NCBI RefSeq assembly: GCF_000338295.1
Contig: NZ_ANMO01000097.1
Location: 124,001-188,000 of the forward strand
Direction: 5' to 3'
DNA from: Rhodopirellula europaea 6C
GTDB taxonomy: Bacteria; Planctomycetota; Planctomycetia; Pirellulales; Pirellulaceae
Length of the DNA stretch: 64,000 nt
The position numbers and the translations under genes are program-made. This document shows positions 18,905 to 28,598 of the stretch, one piece after another. Within the stretch, counting starts at the first letter, position 1. Every line of letters begins with the position of its first letter. The notes below the pieces were generated by a model that was not told where the DNA came from, did not search any database, and saw only the letters and a program-made list of their open reading frames with translations.

Positions 18905-18985
18905 AAAGACCGGCTGATCTTTCGCGGCACTCAACAACTTTTGCCGCGGGTTTTTGCCGTGATCAAAGGTTGCATTCATGACACG

Positions 18986-19017
18986 AAAAAAGGCCGGCGT
19001 TTGCCGACCTTTTTGTG
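18986..19017. terminator. Bidirectional terminator between convergent genes
   Basis: AAAAAGGCCGGC at 18986-18997 pairs with GCCGACCTTTTT (19003-19014), one mismatch, around a short loop of about five bases. A-tract on one side and T-tract on the other let it serve both the plus-strand gene ending at 18904 and gnd on the minus strand. Confidence 0.75.
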
Positions 19018-19059
19018 CATGACCAACCATCAGGTCAGTCGTGTGTTGCCAACTGCAAA

Positions 19060-20538
19060 TTAGGCTTTGGGCTCTTTGCGAAGTTGAATCCACTCGCTGT
19101 GGAAGGTGCCTTCTTTGTCCAAGCGTTGGTAGGTGTGCGCACCGAAGTAATCGCGTTGGGCTTGCAGCATGTTGGCTGGCAAACGTTCCATGCGATATCC
19201 GTCGTAGTAGCACAACGCGGTGCTGAACGCGGGAACTGGAATGCCCATGATCGAAGCGACGGCGACAACCTTTCGCCATTTTTCTTGTGCGTTTTCGACC
19301 GCGTCTTCGAAGTACTTCGCGAGAAGCAAATTCTCCAGATTTGGATCAGCGTCAAAGGCTTCTTTGATGCGATCCAGGAACTGAGCACGGATGATGCAGC
19401 CACCTCGCCACAGCAATGCAGCGGCACCGTAGTCCAAGCCCCAGTTGTGCTCGGCCGATGCGGCTTGCAATTGAACGAAGCCTTGGGCGTACGAAACAAT
19501 CTTGGAAGCGTAGAGTGCTTGGCGAACTGCTTCGACGAACTCAGCGCGGTCACCGACCAACGATTGAGCGATCGCTCGCATTTCTGGGTTGGATGATTCA
19601 GCTGGACCGTTGAGCGTCTTGCTGGCCCGAGTTCGTGCTTCCTTTTGTGCCGACAACCCGCGAGCGAACACGGCGGTTGTGACCAGGGTGCTTGGGACGC
19701 CGAGGTCGAGAGCCAATTGGCTCATCCATTTGCCTGTGCCCTTCGCACCGGCAACGTCCATGATCTTGTCGACGAGGTACCCGTCGCCACCTTGGTCGTC
19801 TTTGACGCTGAAAATGTCGCGAGAAATTTCGATCAGGTAGCTTTGCAGGTCACCGCGGTTCCATTCGTCGAAGACGTCGTACAGTTCGTCGTTGGACAAA
19901 CCGCCGAGTTCTTTGAGCAATTGGTAGGCTTCGCAGATCAACTGCATATCGCCGTACTCGATGCCGTTGTGAACCATTTTGACATAGTTGCCCGCACCGC
20001 CGGCACCGAGCCATTCGCAGCAAGGAATGTCGTTGTTGGGGCCGACCTTGGCTGCGATCGACTGGAACATCTCTTTGATGTGAGGCCATGCTTCGGCACT
20101 TCCGCCGGGCATTAATGATGGGCCTTTGAGGGCACCTTCTTCTCCACCGCTGACGCCGCAACCGACGTAGAGCATTCCGGCTTCTTCGACTTGCTTGGTG
20201 CGGCGTTCGGTGTGAACGTAGTACTCGTTGCCACCGTCGATGATGATGTCGCCGGGTTCGCAATGAGGCAGCAATTGCTCGATCAAGGCATCGACGGCGG
20301 GGCCTGCTTTGACCAACATCATCAATTTGCGAGGTCGTTTGACTGATTTGACGAATTCTTCGATCGAGTGACAGCCGACGAAGTTTTTGCCCTTCGCACG
20401 GCCTTCCATCAAAGCGTCAACTTTGGACGTGGTGCGGTTGTAGACGGCGACTTTGTAGCCGCGGCTTTCGACGTTCAAGGCCAGATTTTCGCCCATGACG
20501 GCCAAACCAATCAGGCCGAAATCACAATCACCACTCAT
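19060..20538 (-). CDS. gnd: 6-phosphogluconate dehydrogenase, decarboxylating
   Basis: The enzyme converts 6-phosphogluconate to ribulose 5-phosphate and CO2 with NADP reduction in the oxidative pentose phosphate pathway. The 492-residue length matches the long homodimeric class. The N-terminal Rossmann motif reads GLIGLAVMGENLALN. The substrate-binding signature GCGVSGGEEGA and the catalytic-lysine segment KMVHNGIEYGDMQ are intact. The helical C-terminal domain ends with the usual NWGLDYGAAALLWRGGCIIR and RDYFGAHTYQR motifs. The gene is monocistronic here, with a divergent DUF1598 gene upstream. Confidence 0.97.
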   Translation of the reverse strand: MSGDCDFGLIGLAVMGENLALNVESRGYKVAVYNRTTSKVDALMEGRAKGKNFVGCHSIEEFVKSVKRPRKLMMLVKAGPAVDALIEQLLPHCEPGDIIIDGGNEYYVHTERRTKQVEEAGMLYVGCGVSGGEEGALKGPSLMPGGSAEAWPHIKEMFQSIAAKVGPNNDIPCCEWLGAGGAGNYVKMVHNGIEYGDMQLICEAYQLLKELGGLSNDELYDVFDEWNRGDLQSYLIEISRDIFSVKDDQGGDGYLVDKIMDVAGAKGTGKWMSQLALDLGVPSTLVTTAVFARGLSAQKEARTRASKTLNGPAESSNPEMRAIAQSLVGDRAEFVEAVRQALYASKIVSYAQGFVQLQAASAEHNWGLDYGAAALLWRGGCIIRAQFLDRIKEAFDADPNLENLLLAKYFEDAVENAQEKWRKVVAVASIMGIPVPAFSTALCYYDGYRMERLPANMLQAQRDYFGAHTYQRLDKEGTFHSEWIQLRKEPKA

Positions 20539-21016
20539 AGCTGTACTTTTGTTCGTGTGTTAGACGGGGACGTGACGACCCGGGTTGCGGCGATCCGAGC
20601 GTGCCGCAGCGGTTCACGTGGGCCAGCAGTGTAAATGACTGGGGCACGGCGAAAAGGCCTGGACGCTGTTTGTACGCCCCGTTTGGCTCCATACACTTCA
20701 GGTTGAAGGCACTCCAATCGCTCCAACCGGTTTAATCTCGATTGTCGGCGTAGCTCGAGGGCAGTGCGCGTCGGCTTGGCGGCGGTCAGAGAAGACTCCA
20801 GCTCCGGCCGACAGCTGTTGATCTCCGGCTAATCCCCCATTCGGCGGAATTGGGTGCGGCGAGGTCGTCGTCCGAACCCAGGGAAAAGCTCCTCAGGAAT
20901 TTCGTTGAGGTTTTCGGCGGGCGTTATTAGACTGACCTTTGGCTGCCGGTCGGAATCCGATCGACGTCGGCCCTCATTCTCACCCTCGACGTTCTTCTCT
21001 GTAAAAGAATCCACCG
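20539..21016. other. Divergent intergenic region between gnd and the DUF1598 gene
   Basis: The 478 bases hold no ORF with recognisable coding character. They must contain the promoters of both divergent genes. I could not mark confident -35/-10 boxes. No riboswitch-like or operator-like symmetry stood out on reading. Confidence 0.4.
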
Positions 21017-22468
21017 ATGCGACTGATCGATCGCCATTCTCGAATTCGCACCTTGGCCAGTTTCGCGTTCGCAGCGTTCATGGCGATTGCGTTGGTTCCC
21101 TCCAGCTTCGGCCAAGTCGGCCAAGTCGGCCAAGACGGTGGCGGCGGCGGTGGCGGTGGCGGTGGTGATGTCACCAACAATTTCGGTGACCAGCCTGCTG
21201 GTGTGGACGTCGATGCTGCGGGCGTCTTGAAAATTCGCACGATTGATCCGCGTTTGGCTCGCCAGCGTTGGATGCAGTCGCGAGCCAATGCGGCTCCTGG
21301 CGAATCCATGGAAACCAGCAAGCTGCGAAAGGTCTCGCTGAACCGACTGGAAGCAGCTATTTCCGAATATGTCGAAGCGGATCGTCCGCTTCCCGATGAG
21401 ATGCTCGCCATGGCCGGGCTGACCTCCGTCCAGTACGTATTCTTCTACCCCGATTCCAACGACATCGTTTTGGCTGGCCCAGCCGAAGGTTATGTTGCCG
21501 ACGCAACTGACCGCTTTGTCGGAATGCAGTCAGGACGTCCAAGCGTTCTGTTGGAAGACGTCGTCGTTGCTCTTCGAGCTTTCCCGCCGCAAGGCAAACC
21601 GGCTCGCGTGATTTCGGTTTCGATCGATCCAACACCAGAAGGCCTGCAGCGAATGCAGCAGTTCCTCGTGCGAGTCGGTGGACGTGCCGGCCGCGGCGAC
21701 ACACAGCAACTCGTTCGTGGTCTGAAGCAGAACTTGGGGCTGCAAACGGTCACCATTGAGGGCATCCCGGCCGCCAGCCACTTCGCTCGCGTGTTGGTCG
21801 AGGCCGACTACCGAATGAAGTTGCTTGGCATCGGTTTGGAGCAACTGCCTGTTCCGGTCCGCAGCTATGTTTCTCGCACCAACCCCGTCAGCGTTTCGGC
21901 GAACTCGATGGAACGTTGGTACTTTCAGCCCAACTATGACGGTGTTTCTGTCAGCGAAGACAACTTGGCGATGCGAATCAACGAACGTGGTGTTCAGTTG
22001 GTCGGTGCCAATGAACGCGTTCAAGGCGACGGTGCCCGAGTTGGAACCGGTCGTGTGAATCGCGCCAGCCAAGCGTTCACGAAAGAGTTCACCGAGAAGT
22101 ACAACCAAATCGCAGACCGCGTTCGCGTGTACGCCGAGTTGCGTCAATTGATCGATCTGTCGATTGCCGCGGCTTACATTCACGAGCAAGACTTCTACGG
22201 ACAAGCCAACTGGTCGATGCCAGTTTTGGGCGACGAAGGCAAGGTCAGCGTCCAGACTTACACAGCGCCCGAGAAGGTCGAAACAGCCGTCAATGCGATC
22301 TGGCGAGGCAACACTTTGATGACTCCTTTGGGTGGCGGCGTGAACGTCCAGCCACGGATTGCACTGAAGAAGGACCACGTCACAATCGACACCGAAGGCC
22401 AGCACGTGCAGGTCAAACATTCCTCGGGGCCAGATCAATTGGCACCCGGCCAATGGTGGTGGGACTGA
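21017..22468 (+). CDS. DUF1598 exported protein with polyglycine linker
   Basis: A signal peptide (basic start, hydrophobic core FAFAAFMAIALVPSSFG) is followed by a VGQ repeat and a run of ten glycines at about residues 41-50. The DUF1598 domain, a planctomycete-specific family of unknown function, follows (for example FYPDSNDIVLAGPAEG, ISVSIDPTPEG). The product is 483 residues and probably periplasmic. The gene is 6 bases upstream of the GDPD gene, so the two form an operon. Confidence 0.85.
   Translation: MRLIDRHSRIRTLASFAFAAFMAIALVPSSFGQVGQVGQDGGGGGGGGGGDVTNNFGDQPAGVDVDAAGVLKIRTIDPRLARQRWMQSRANAAPGESMETSKLRKVSLNRLEAAISEYVEADRPLPDEMLAMAGLTSVQYVFFYPDSNDIVLAGPAEGYVADATDRFVGMQSGRPSVLLEDVVVALRAFPPQGKPARVISVSIDPTPEGLQRMQQFLVRVGGRAGRGDTQQLVRGLKQNLGLQTVTIEGIPAASHFARVLVEADYRMKLLGIGLEQLPVPVRSYVSRTNPVSVSANSMERWYFQPNYDGVSVSEDNLAMRINERGVQLVGANERVQGDGARVGTGRVNRASQAFTKEFTEKYNQIADRVRVYAELRQLIDLSIAAAYIHEQDFYGQANWSMPVLGDEGKVSVQTYTAPEKVETAVNAIWRGNTLMTPLGGGVNVQPRIALKKDHVTIDTEGQHVQVKHSSGPDQLAPGQWWWD
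21108..21168 (+). repeat. Coding tandem repeat and GGN run in the DUF1598 gene
   Basis: Three tandem copies of the 9-mer TCGGCCAAG fill 21108-21134 (encoding Gly-Gln-Val repeats). A GGN run encoding ten glycines follows at about 21137-21168. Both are length-variable by slippage in principle. Confidence 0.85.
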
Positions 22469-22474
22469 TTCAAG

Positions 22475-23368
22475 ATGACATCGATTGACTCGACTTTCTT
22501 CGCCGCCGCGGCTCGTTTCGCGGCAGCGTTTTCTTTTGTTGCATGCCTCGGTTTGAGCTCGCTGCAAAACGTTCGCGGCAACGAGAACACGCCGAAAACC
22601 AAACCGGTGCCGATGATCGTGGCTCACCGCGGTGCGTCCTATACCGCACCGGAAAATACGTTGTCCGCGTTCAATTTGGCTTGGGAAGAGAACGCCGATG
22701 CGATTGAAGGCGACTTCTATCTATCGGCCGACGGTGAGATCGTCTGCTTGCATGACAAGACGACGGCCCGTACCGCACCGGAATCGCCTTCCCTGAAGGT
22801 GTCTGAGGCCACCCTGGAACAGCTTCGCAAATTGGATGTTGGAGCCTGGAAGCACGAACGTTACGCCGGCGAACGCATCCCTACTTTGAAGGAAGTCATG
22901 GCCACAGTCCCCGATGGGAAGGGAATCTTCATCGAAATTAAATGTGGCCCCGAGATCTTGCCAATTTTGAAGCAACAATTGGAAGAATGCTCGCTCAAGC
23001 CCGAGCAAATCACGATCATCTGCTTCAACGATGATGTCGTTCGCCAAGCTCGTGCGATGATGCCCTACGAAGCGAACTGGTTGTCGTCGTACAAGAAGCA
23101 ACTGACGGGAGGCTGGAAGCCGAGTCTCAGCACAGTGACCGAGCAATTGAAGTCAACGAACGCATCCGGGTTTGGGACGCAGGTCAAAGATGGGCTGGTC
23201 GGCCCGGTTCTCAATGAAGCGTTCTGTGAGGCCGTTCGTGGCATCGGCTGCGACATGCATGGTTGGACAATCGACGATGCCGAGGTGGCTAGGCAGTTGG
23301 TCAATCTCGATTTCGTCAGCATCACCACCAATCGTCCGGCTTACATCCGAGACGCTTTGACGAAGTGA
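22475..23368 (+). CDS. Glycerophosphodiester phosphodiesterase, exported
   Basis: GDPD enzymes hydrolyse glycerophosphodiesters to glycerol 3-phosphate and an alcohol. The family signatures are present: HRGASYTAPENTLSAF (His51, Arg52, Glu60), the metal-site strand EGDFYLSADG (Glu78, Asp80) and the catalytic His93 in CLHD. The C-terminal barrel strand ends in GWTIDD, and the last conserved segment reads DFVSITTNRP. An N-terminal hydrophobic segment (residues 9-29) suggests export. It lies 6 bases downstream of the DUF1598 gene. A role in scavenging phospholipid breakdown products is inferred from the family. Confidence 0.93.
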   Translation: MTSIDSTFFAAAARFAAAFSFVACLGLSSLQNVRGNENTPKTKPVPMIVAHRGASYTAPENTLSAFNLAWEENADAIEGDFYLSADGEIVCLHDKTTARTAPESPSLKVSEATLEQLRKLDVGAWKHERYAGERIPTLKEVMATVPDGKGIFIEIKCGPEILPILKQQLEECSLKPEQITIICFNDDVVRQARAMMPYEANWLSSYKKQLTGGWKPSLSTVTEQLKSTNASGFGTQVKDGLVGPVLNEAFCEAVRGIGCDMHGWTIDDAEVARQLVNLDFVSITTNRPAYIRDALTK

Positions 23369-23399
23369 GTTCAGCTCGGAGCGATTCCGCTGCTTCCGG

Positions 23400-24758
23400 C
23401 TAGCGGAGTTCGAGGACTTTGCGGAGCTTCGTTTCCACGATTAAATCCGATTCGGCTTTCAGGCGTTCTTGCAAACGCTGTTTGACGGTTCGGTTTTTCG
23501 ATGGGGCCAAGATCGAGATCACGTGCATTCGAACCTGACGATCTGGATCGTCGAGCAACATCGACAACCAAGGCCAGGCGTTCAGACCTCCTGATTTCAA
23601 CATCGAGTCAATTAGCGTGATCCGGTCCTTGGGTTGGGCGATTGCGATCGCTGTTCCGAACTCAAGTTGCACGTTTGAAAAGCCGCGTTCGATCAATTCG
23701 GCGCGAGCTTGTTCGGCCAGCGATCCATCGGGGTTGCCCAAGTGCCGCAAGATGGTTTCGTCGTCCATCGCGGTGAATGGAGATCCGGTCAGCTCCGCGT
23801 TGACGCGGATGACTCGCTCTTCAGCGGATTTTGCCAGGCGTGGCAGTTCAGGAACTCGGTGGACCAAGGATTCCTCAGACGAGGTTGGAACCGTCGTCAA
23901 TGGAACGGTGACACCATCGGGGACAGATTCCAGTTTTCCATCGCCTGATTCCGACGAACCAGCGGACTGCAAACGCGTGGCTGTCTCTCGAACTTGGATC
24001 GACTGTGATTCCGATGTCCCCGAGCGAATGATTGCAACGGGACGCGATGGAGGCCAATCGGTCCACATCGAATCGGTGTCCGCCTTGGGCAATTGATCGG
24101 GAGCTTCCTTCGCCAACGGGGCTTTGGCCAGGGTTCGTACCGGCTGGTCCAGTTGGGCCAACGTATCGCGAGAGCTTTGCGACACACCAGCGATCAATTG
24201 ACGAAGTTCTTCGGTTAATTCCGCATCGCCGAGCGTCTCGGTGCCCGCGAATTCGAGCATGGTTTGTCGGAGCAGCGATCGGGTGCGAGCGGTCTGTCTC
24301 GCCGTCCATTCAGTGGAAGGCTTGTTAGCGATGTTGTTGCGCACGCCATCGATCAGTCGTTGATGTGAGCGGGCGGCCATCTCCGGCGAAAGCGTCGTCC
24401 AATCGTTTTGTAGTTGGTTGAGAAGTCCAAAGGCGACTTCAGAAACCGCGTCCTCGTCATCGATCAGGTTTGCCGACAGCGGTTCAATCGCATCAATTCC
24501 GAAGCCAGCGATCTGAATCAGTCGGCCGCTCTTATCGGTAGCGTTAAGAGTCGGAAGTTCTTGGACGAGCTTGTTCAGCAGGTACTGTTTGCCGTAGACG
24601 GTGACCAACAACCAGATCGTCGTGATTGCCGCCGCGATTCCGAGGAACTGCAGAGCGTGCACGAACCTTTGCTTGGCTCCGCTGGCGGGAGGCAAAGCAA
24701 TCGAGAATGGGTTCGGCGCATCGGCCGAGGAGTGCGATTGGGAAGGGGACGTCGGCAT
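23400..24758 (-). CDS. HEAT-repeat-like membrane-anchored hypothetical protein
   Basis: The 452-residue protein has a Pro/Ser-rich N-terminus, one membrane helix (about residues 35-55: FLGIAAAITTIWLLVTVYG) and a large extracytoplasmic part. The last 120 residues look like HEAT repeats (ETILRHLGNPDGSLAEQARA and DPDRQVRMHVISILAPSKN). I chose ATG 24758 rather than the earlier in-frame start at 24887, because the extension has no conserved look. Function is unknown; HEAT repeats point to protein binding. Confidence 0.7.
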   Translation of the reverse strand: MPTSPSQSHSSADAPNPFSIALPPASGAKQRFVHALQFLGIAAAITTIWLLVTVYGKQYLLNKLVQELPTLNATDKSGRLIQIAGFGIDAIEPLSANLIDDEDAVSEVAFGLLNQLQNDWTTLSPEMAARSHQRLIDGVRNNIANKPSTEWTARQTARTRSLLRQTMLEFAGTETLGDAELTEELRQLIAGVSQSSRDTLAQLDQPVRTLAKAPLAKEAPDQLPKADTDSMWTDWPPSRPVAIIRSGTSESQSIQVRETATRLQSAGSSESGDGKLESVPDGVTVPLTTVPTSSEESLVHRVPELPRLAKSAEERVIRVNAELTGSPFTAMDDETILRHLGNPDGSLAEQARAELIERGFSNVQLEFGTAIAIAQPKDRITLIDSMLKSGGLNAWPWLSMLLDDPDRQVRMHVISILAPSKNRTVKQRLQERLKAESDLIVETKLRKVLELR

Positions 24759-25159
24759 GGCCGGATTGTGCCGATCGGAGCCTTCTGGCAACAAGATCAA
24801 TTCGTAGGCGATTGATCGCGTGATTCCGCTAGATAGCGGAATCGCTTGGCCTGCACGCACTCTTGTGAGCCGATCGAGGTCAAACATCCGCAGCCGAGAT
24901 GGAAAGATGCGCTGATTAGGCGAGTGAATCCTCTCGAAACGAAAGGTGCGGTGGATCAGTTTTTGAAGGATTTACCGTTTTGACCTGCAATCTGGCTAAG
25001 CCTTTTCGATCAGACGAACCGATACTACCGGCACAACCCAATGCGGTTTGCTCAGAAAGTGGGGCGGCGGCGGGACTTAACAGTGATCAGCAGTGACGTT
25101 GATTGAGCAAGTTCTCAATTGAACGTGACGGCAACTCCTAGCATGACGGTGGAACAACG
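24759..25159. other. Divergent intergenic region
   Basis: About 400 bases lie between a minus-strand and a plus-strand gene. The first 130 bases could be coding if the upstream start at 24887 is used. No RNA gene or hairpin of note was seen. It should contain both promoters. Confidence 0.35.
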
Positions 25160-26386
25160 ATGTCGGTACGGAAGCTGACTGCAAAACTATTGGCAGCCCT
25201 GGCGGTATTTGCTGGTGGCGCTTCGGTGTCTGCCCAGGAGCATGCTTTGGCGGACCCCTTCGCGTTTGACCCAGACTTTCAATGGTTCGAGCCGATCTAC
25301 GATGCTGACATCGTGGACACGAAACCAAAGAAACGGGCTCACACGGGTTGGTTCGGAACCTACGACAAGCTGCACATGTGGGGCAAACGCCCTGAAGGTG
25401 AAGCGACAACGCTCGGCGGCGACAGTGGCGAATACCAGCTCGACTTCGGTGACGGACACCGTTACGAATTCGGGTACATGAGGCCCCAAAAAGAAACGGG
25501 TTGGTTGTTTGGTTGGTCGGATCTGGACATCGGTGCGGGTGAATTCACTCGCATCGAACGGATCAACCGCCTCAACGTGAGCCAGTTGGATGGTGAGCCC
25601 GAGTTTCCGGGGGGGCGATTCGGTCAGAATGTTCTGACTGATGACAACAACAACTTCGGCTTCGATACTCGGTTCTACGATATTGGTCGTTCAACCACCT
25701 CCGTCGAGTACGATACCTACGAAATCAACAAGACGTGGCGAATGGAACCCTATCACTACGGTGGGATTCTCGAGCCCATGGTCGGTGTGAAGTTCGTCAC
25801 ATTGGACGACCGAGCGGTGACAAACACCTACTCGCGGACTCGTGAAGACGGTGCTGACATTCTGCCGGGCACGACGGAACTGACGCAGAACCCATACTTC
25901 GTCGACCTTGGTATCAGCCCTGATGCGTACGAACGTTTGGATCAGGACCTTTCCGAAGTTGAAAACGAGATGTACACGCTGCAACTCGGTTTCCGATACT
26001 TCAAGTTCGTGAATCGTTTCCGCTACTCGCTTGAGTTCCGTGCCTTCAGCGGCGTGAACCTGCAGCACGCAACGCGGTACGCCATGTCAGAGAACACGTT
26101 CTATGACGGCTTCGGTGCTGACTCGGAAGTCACATCGTTCTACCGGACTCAGAACAAACTGGAGCACTATCGCGATGAGCGATTCTTCATCGGATACGAC
26201 GCTCGAGCAGAACTGGGCTACCAGTTGACCAACATGATTCACGTCCGAGGTGGTTTCCAAATCTTCGACCTGGCCAAGGGGCTTGGACGAGCTGGACACG
26301 AAAGCGACGCGGGCACCATGATCGGACCGTCTGACCAAAACTTCTTGGCAGTAGGCGGAACATTCGGGATCGAACTGAACCGCTAA
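25160..26386 (+). CDS. Exported beta-rich protein, probable outer-membrane barrel
   Basis: A typical signal peptide is present (LTAKLLAALAVFAGGASVSAQ). The mature protein alternates aromatic and polar residues (FRYFKFVNRFRYSLEFRAFSG, FQWFEPIYDA) and has Asp/Gly-rich turns, which is the look of a planctomycete outer-membrane beta-barrel family such as BBP7-like proteins. It ends NFLAVGGTFGIELNR, which suits a last barrel strand, though the final residue is Arg and not the usual Phe. The assignment to a barrel is by pattern, not by a named domain. A strong terminator follows. Confidence 0.7.
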   Translation: MSVRKLTAKLLAALAVFAGGASVSAQEHALADPFAFDPDFQWFEPIYDADIVDTKPKKRAHTGWFGTYDKLHMWGKRPEGEATTLGGDSGEYQLDFGDGHRYEFGYMRPQKETGWLFGWSDLDIGAGEFTRIERINRLNVSQLDGEPEFPGGRFGQNVLTDDNNNFGFDTRFYDIGRSTTSVEYDTYEINKTWRMEPYHYGGILEPMVGVKFVTLDDRAVTNTYSRTREDGADILPGTTELTQNPYFVDLGISPDAYERLDQDLSEVENEMYTLQLGFRYFKFVNRFRYSLEFRAFSGVNLQHATRYAMSENTFYDGFGADSEVTSFYRTQNKLEHYRDERFFIGYDARAELGYQLTNMIHVRGGFQIFDLAKGLGRAGHESDAGTMIGPSDQNFLAVGGTFGIELNR

Positions 26387-26424
26387 TTCAGTCATCGTCC
26401 CACTGCTAGCTGATCACATCATTG

Positions 26425-26462
26425 AAGCCGGCGAGGTGAATTCACCTTGCCGGCTTTTTTTC
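26425..26462 (+). terminator. Strong rho-independent terminator
   Basis: A 16-bp almost perfect palindrome (26425-26440 with 26441-26456, one G-T pair) is followed by seven T residues. It lies about 38 bases after the stop of the barrel-like gene. Confidence 0.9.
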
Positions 26463-26661
26463 GTAGGCATGCAGCATTCTTATGCCACTGGCAATGCCTG
26501 GTAGACGGACGTGCTCTTCGAATGAATTCTGGTTGCTAACGCTCGCATGGCAACAACTTGCGATTCACTCGTGATGGTGAAGGATCCGGTATGATGCAGG
26601 CCCAATCGCTTCGCGGTTGCCCGCCTCACCTTCCCTCCCTCGCCTCGAAACGAGACCCGCC

Positions 26662-28005
26662 ATGCGCCCTCCCAAGGATCGACGTTCCTTTTTAAAGTCC
26701 ACCGCGATCGCTGGAACCGCGATCACGCTCTCCGCGACGCAGTACTCTCGTGTCTACGGCGCGAACGAACGTTTGCAAATCGCGAGTGTTGGAACTGGCG
26801 GCAAGGGCTGGAGCGACTTGCTTGGCGTCGCGGCGAGCCCGCATGTCGACGTGGTGGGGCTGTGTGACATCGATAGCTCGGCGAAACACTTGGGGCAGGC
26901 TGCCGAAAAGTTCTCGTCCGCCCGTCAATACGATGATTGGCGGAAGTTGCTGGACGAAAGCGGCGATGTGCAGGGTGTGTTGGTTTCCACGCCAGATTTC
27001 ATGCACGCACCTGTATCTCTGCCCGCGATGCAATTGGGCAAGCATGTCTTCTGCCAAAAACCGCTAACTCACACGGTTCTGGAAGCCCGCCAAATGCGGA
27101 AGGCGGCAAAGAAGCACGGTGTGGTCACCCAAATGTGCAATCAAATTCAATCGCACTCCGCTTATCGAACGGCAGTGCAGCTGATTCATGAAGGCATGAT
27201 TGGGAAAGTCCGAGAAGTGCACTCGTGGCAGGGCGGCCAGCCTTCCTGGCCGCGAAACATTCCTCGCCCGAGCGGCAATGATCCGATTCCTTCTCATGTG
27301 CGTTGGGATTTGTGGCAGGGCGTCGCGGTGGAGCGACCGTACAAGATCGGGATGTATCACCCATTCAATTGGCGTGGCTGGCAGGCTTATGGCACGGGGC
27401 AGTTGGGTGACTTTGGGTGCCACATCATGGATCCGGTCTTCAAAGCGTTGCAAATCGCATCGCCAACCAAACTGACGGCCGAAGCACCTGAATTGATGCC
27501 AGAAACCTGGACGGATCGGGCAACCGTGCGGTACGAGTTCCCCGGAACGAAGTACACCGCTGGTTCGACATTGCCGGTCACTTGGTACGACGCGGTGGGT
27601 GTATCGCCGCCACGCGAACGACTGGCACATATTCCCGTCGATGCGAAGTTGCCCGGTGCGGGATCGGTTCTCATTGGCGAAACGGGGTCCCTGGTGATCC
27701 CTCATGTTGCGATGCCGAAGCTCTATCGTGCGGATCAAACATTGGTTGAAGACCTACCGGTTGTTCCGTCCGTAAATCACTACACCCAGTGGGCGGATGC
27801 TTGTCGCGGTGCAGCGGAAACGACTTCTCATTTTGATTATGCCGGGCCGCTGACCGAGGCGGTCTTGCTAGGAACCATCGGAATTCGATTCCCCGGGCAA
27901 GAACTGCACTGGGATGCCGAATCTATGCAAATCAAAAATCACGCCGAAGCGCAGCGATGGACTACCAAACCCTATCGCAAGGGCTGGGAGCCAGCCTGGA
28001 TTTAA
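26662..28005 (+). CDS. Gfo/Idh/MocA-family oxidoreductase with Tat signal
   Basis: The N-terminus has a twin-arginine signal (DRRSFLKSTAIAG, hydrophobic region, then a likely cleavage near YGA). It is followed by a Rossmann fold (IASVGTGGKGWSD) and the family motif CQKPLTHTVLEARQM, where the Lys-Pro of the usual EKP motif is kept and Glu is replaced by Gln. The C-terminal alpha/beta domain contains the expected HIMDPVFKAL-type His. It is a secreted sugar or inositol NAD(P)-dependent dehydrogenase of the type abundant in planctomycetes. ATG 26662 starts the Tat signal directly; the earlier ATG 26617 adds 15 residues. Confidence 0.9.
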   Translation: MRPPKDRRSFLKSTAIAGTAITLSATQYSRVYGANERLQIASVGTGGKGWSDLLGVAASPHVDVVGLCDIDSSAKHLGQAAEKFSSARQYDDWRKLLDESGDVQGVLVSTPDFMHAPVSLPAMQLGKHVFCQKPLTHTVLEARQMRKAAKKHGVVTQMCNQIQSHSAYRTAVQLIHEGMIGKVREVHSWQGGQPSWPRNIPRPSGNDPIPSHVRWDLWQGVAVERPYKIGMYHPFNWRGWQAYGTGQLGDFGCHIMDPVFKALQIASPTKLTAEAPELMPETWTDRATVRYEFPGTKYTAGSTLPVTWYDAVGVSPPRERLAHIPVDAKLPGAGSVLIGETGSLVIPHVAMPKLYRADQTLVEDLPVVPSVNHYTQWADACRGAAETTSHFDYAGPLTEAVLLGTIGIRFPGQELHWDAESMQIKNHAEAQRWTTKPYRKGWEPAWI

Positions 28006-28064
28006 GGTCCTGACGAAGCCCCAGCGAATCGTCATTCGTTCCGCGGGCGAGCAATAGAACGGTC

Positions 28065-28481
28065 ATGAATGAAGTTCCATCTGATCCCAACGACTCAGTA
28101 GTTGGCGAGTCGCCTGAACAAACGGCGACGAAACACAATGCTGGTTTGGATTTGCATTGGCGATGGGAACCCACCGCGGAAGAATCAATGTTGACTGATC
28201 GATCGGATACGCCAGTTGATGAGTGGCTTGCCAACCCGCAGTGGCCTCAGTTTCGAGGTCCTGGCGGAGTGAGCCAGCAAAACGGACCGGCGATTGTGAC
28301 GCATTGGTAATCAAAGAAACTTGAATTGGTTTGGAAGGTTTTCGTGGGGGCTGGATGGTCATTGTTTGCCGTTGCCGGGAACCTGCTTTTCACGAAGGAA
28401 CAACGTGGCGAGAACGAAACGGTTGTTTGCTACACGGCCGACGAGGGCAAAGAGGTTGTGGCTGGTGTGCTTTTCAAGTGA
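28065..28481 (+). pseudogene. Truncated PQQ-like beta-propeller protein pseudogene
   Basis: The open frame 28065-28310 ends with WPQFRGPGGVSQQNGPAIV, THW and then TAA (28308-28310). The same frame carries straight on with KLELVWKVFVGAGWSLFAVA, then LLFTKEQRGENETVVCYTAD and KEVVAG, up to TGA at 28479. This is the N-terminal part of a PQQ-binding-like beta-propeller (BamB-like) protein common in planctomycetes. The reading shows an in-frame nonsense mutation and loss of all later propeller repeats. The gene downstream is unrelated, so the rest has been deleted. The pattern WPQFRGP and EQRG...CYTAD is the family hallmark. Confidence 0.8.
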
Positions 28482-28598
28482 AGCAAGACGGTGAATCTGG
28501 GCTGGGTCAGGCGTTTCAACAATTTTCGGCCTCGTATCGAATCGGCGGCGGTTCGGATACAGTTCAGGTTCAATCAACCGCAAGTGGCCGAGGAAACC

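Noticed and set aside
21530-22627. 365-codon minus-strand frame opposite the DUF1598 gene and GDPD start
   Set aside because: Antisense to two well-supported genes and without any recognisable domain.
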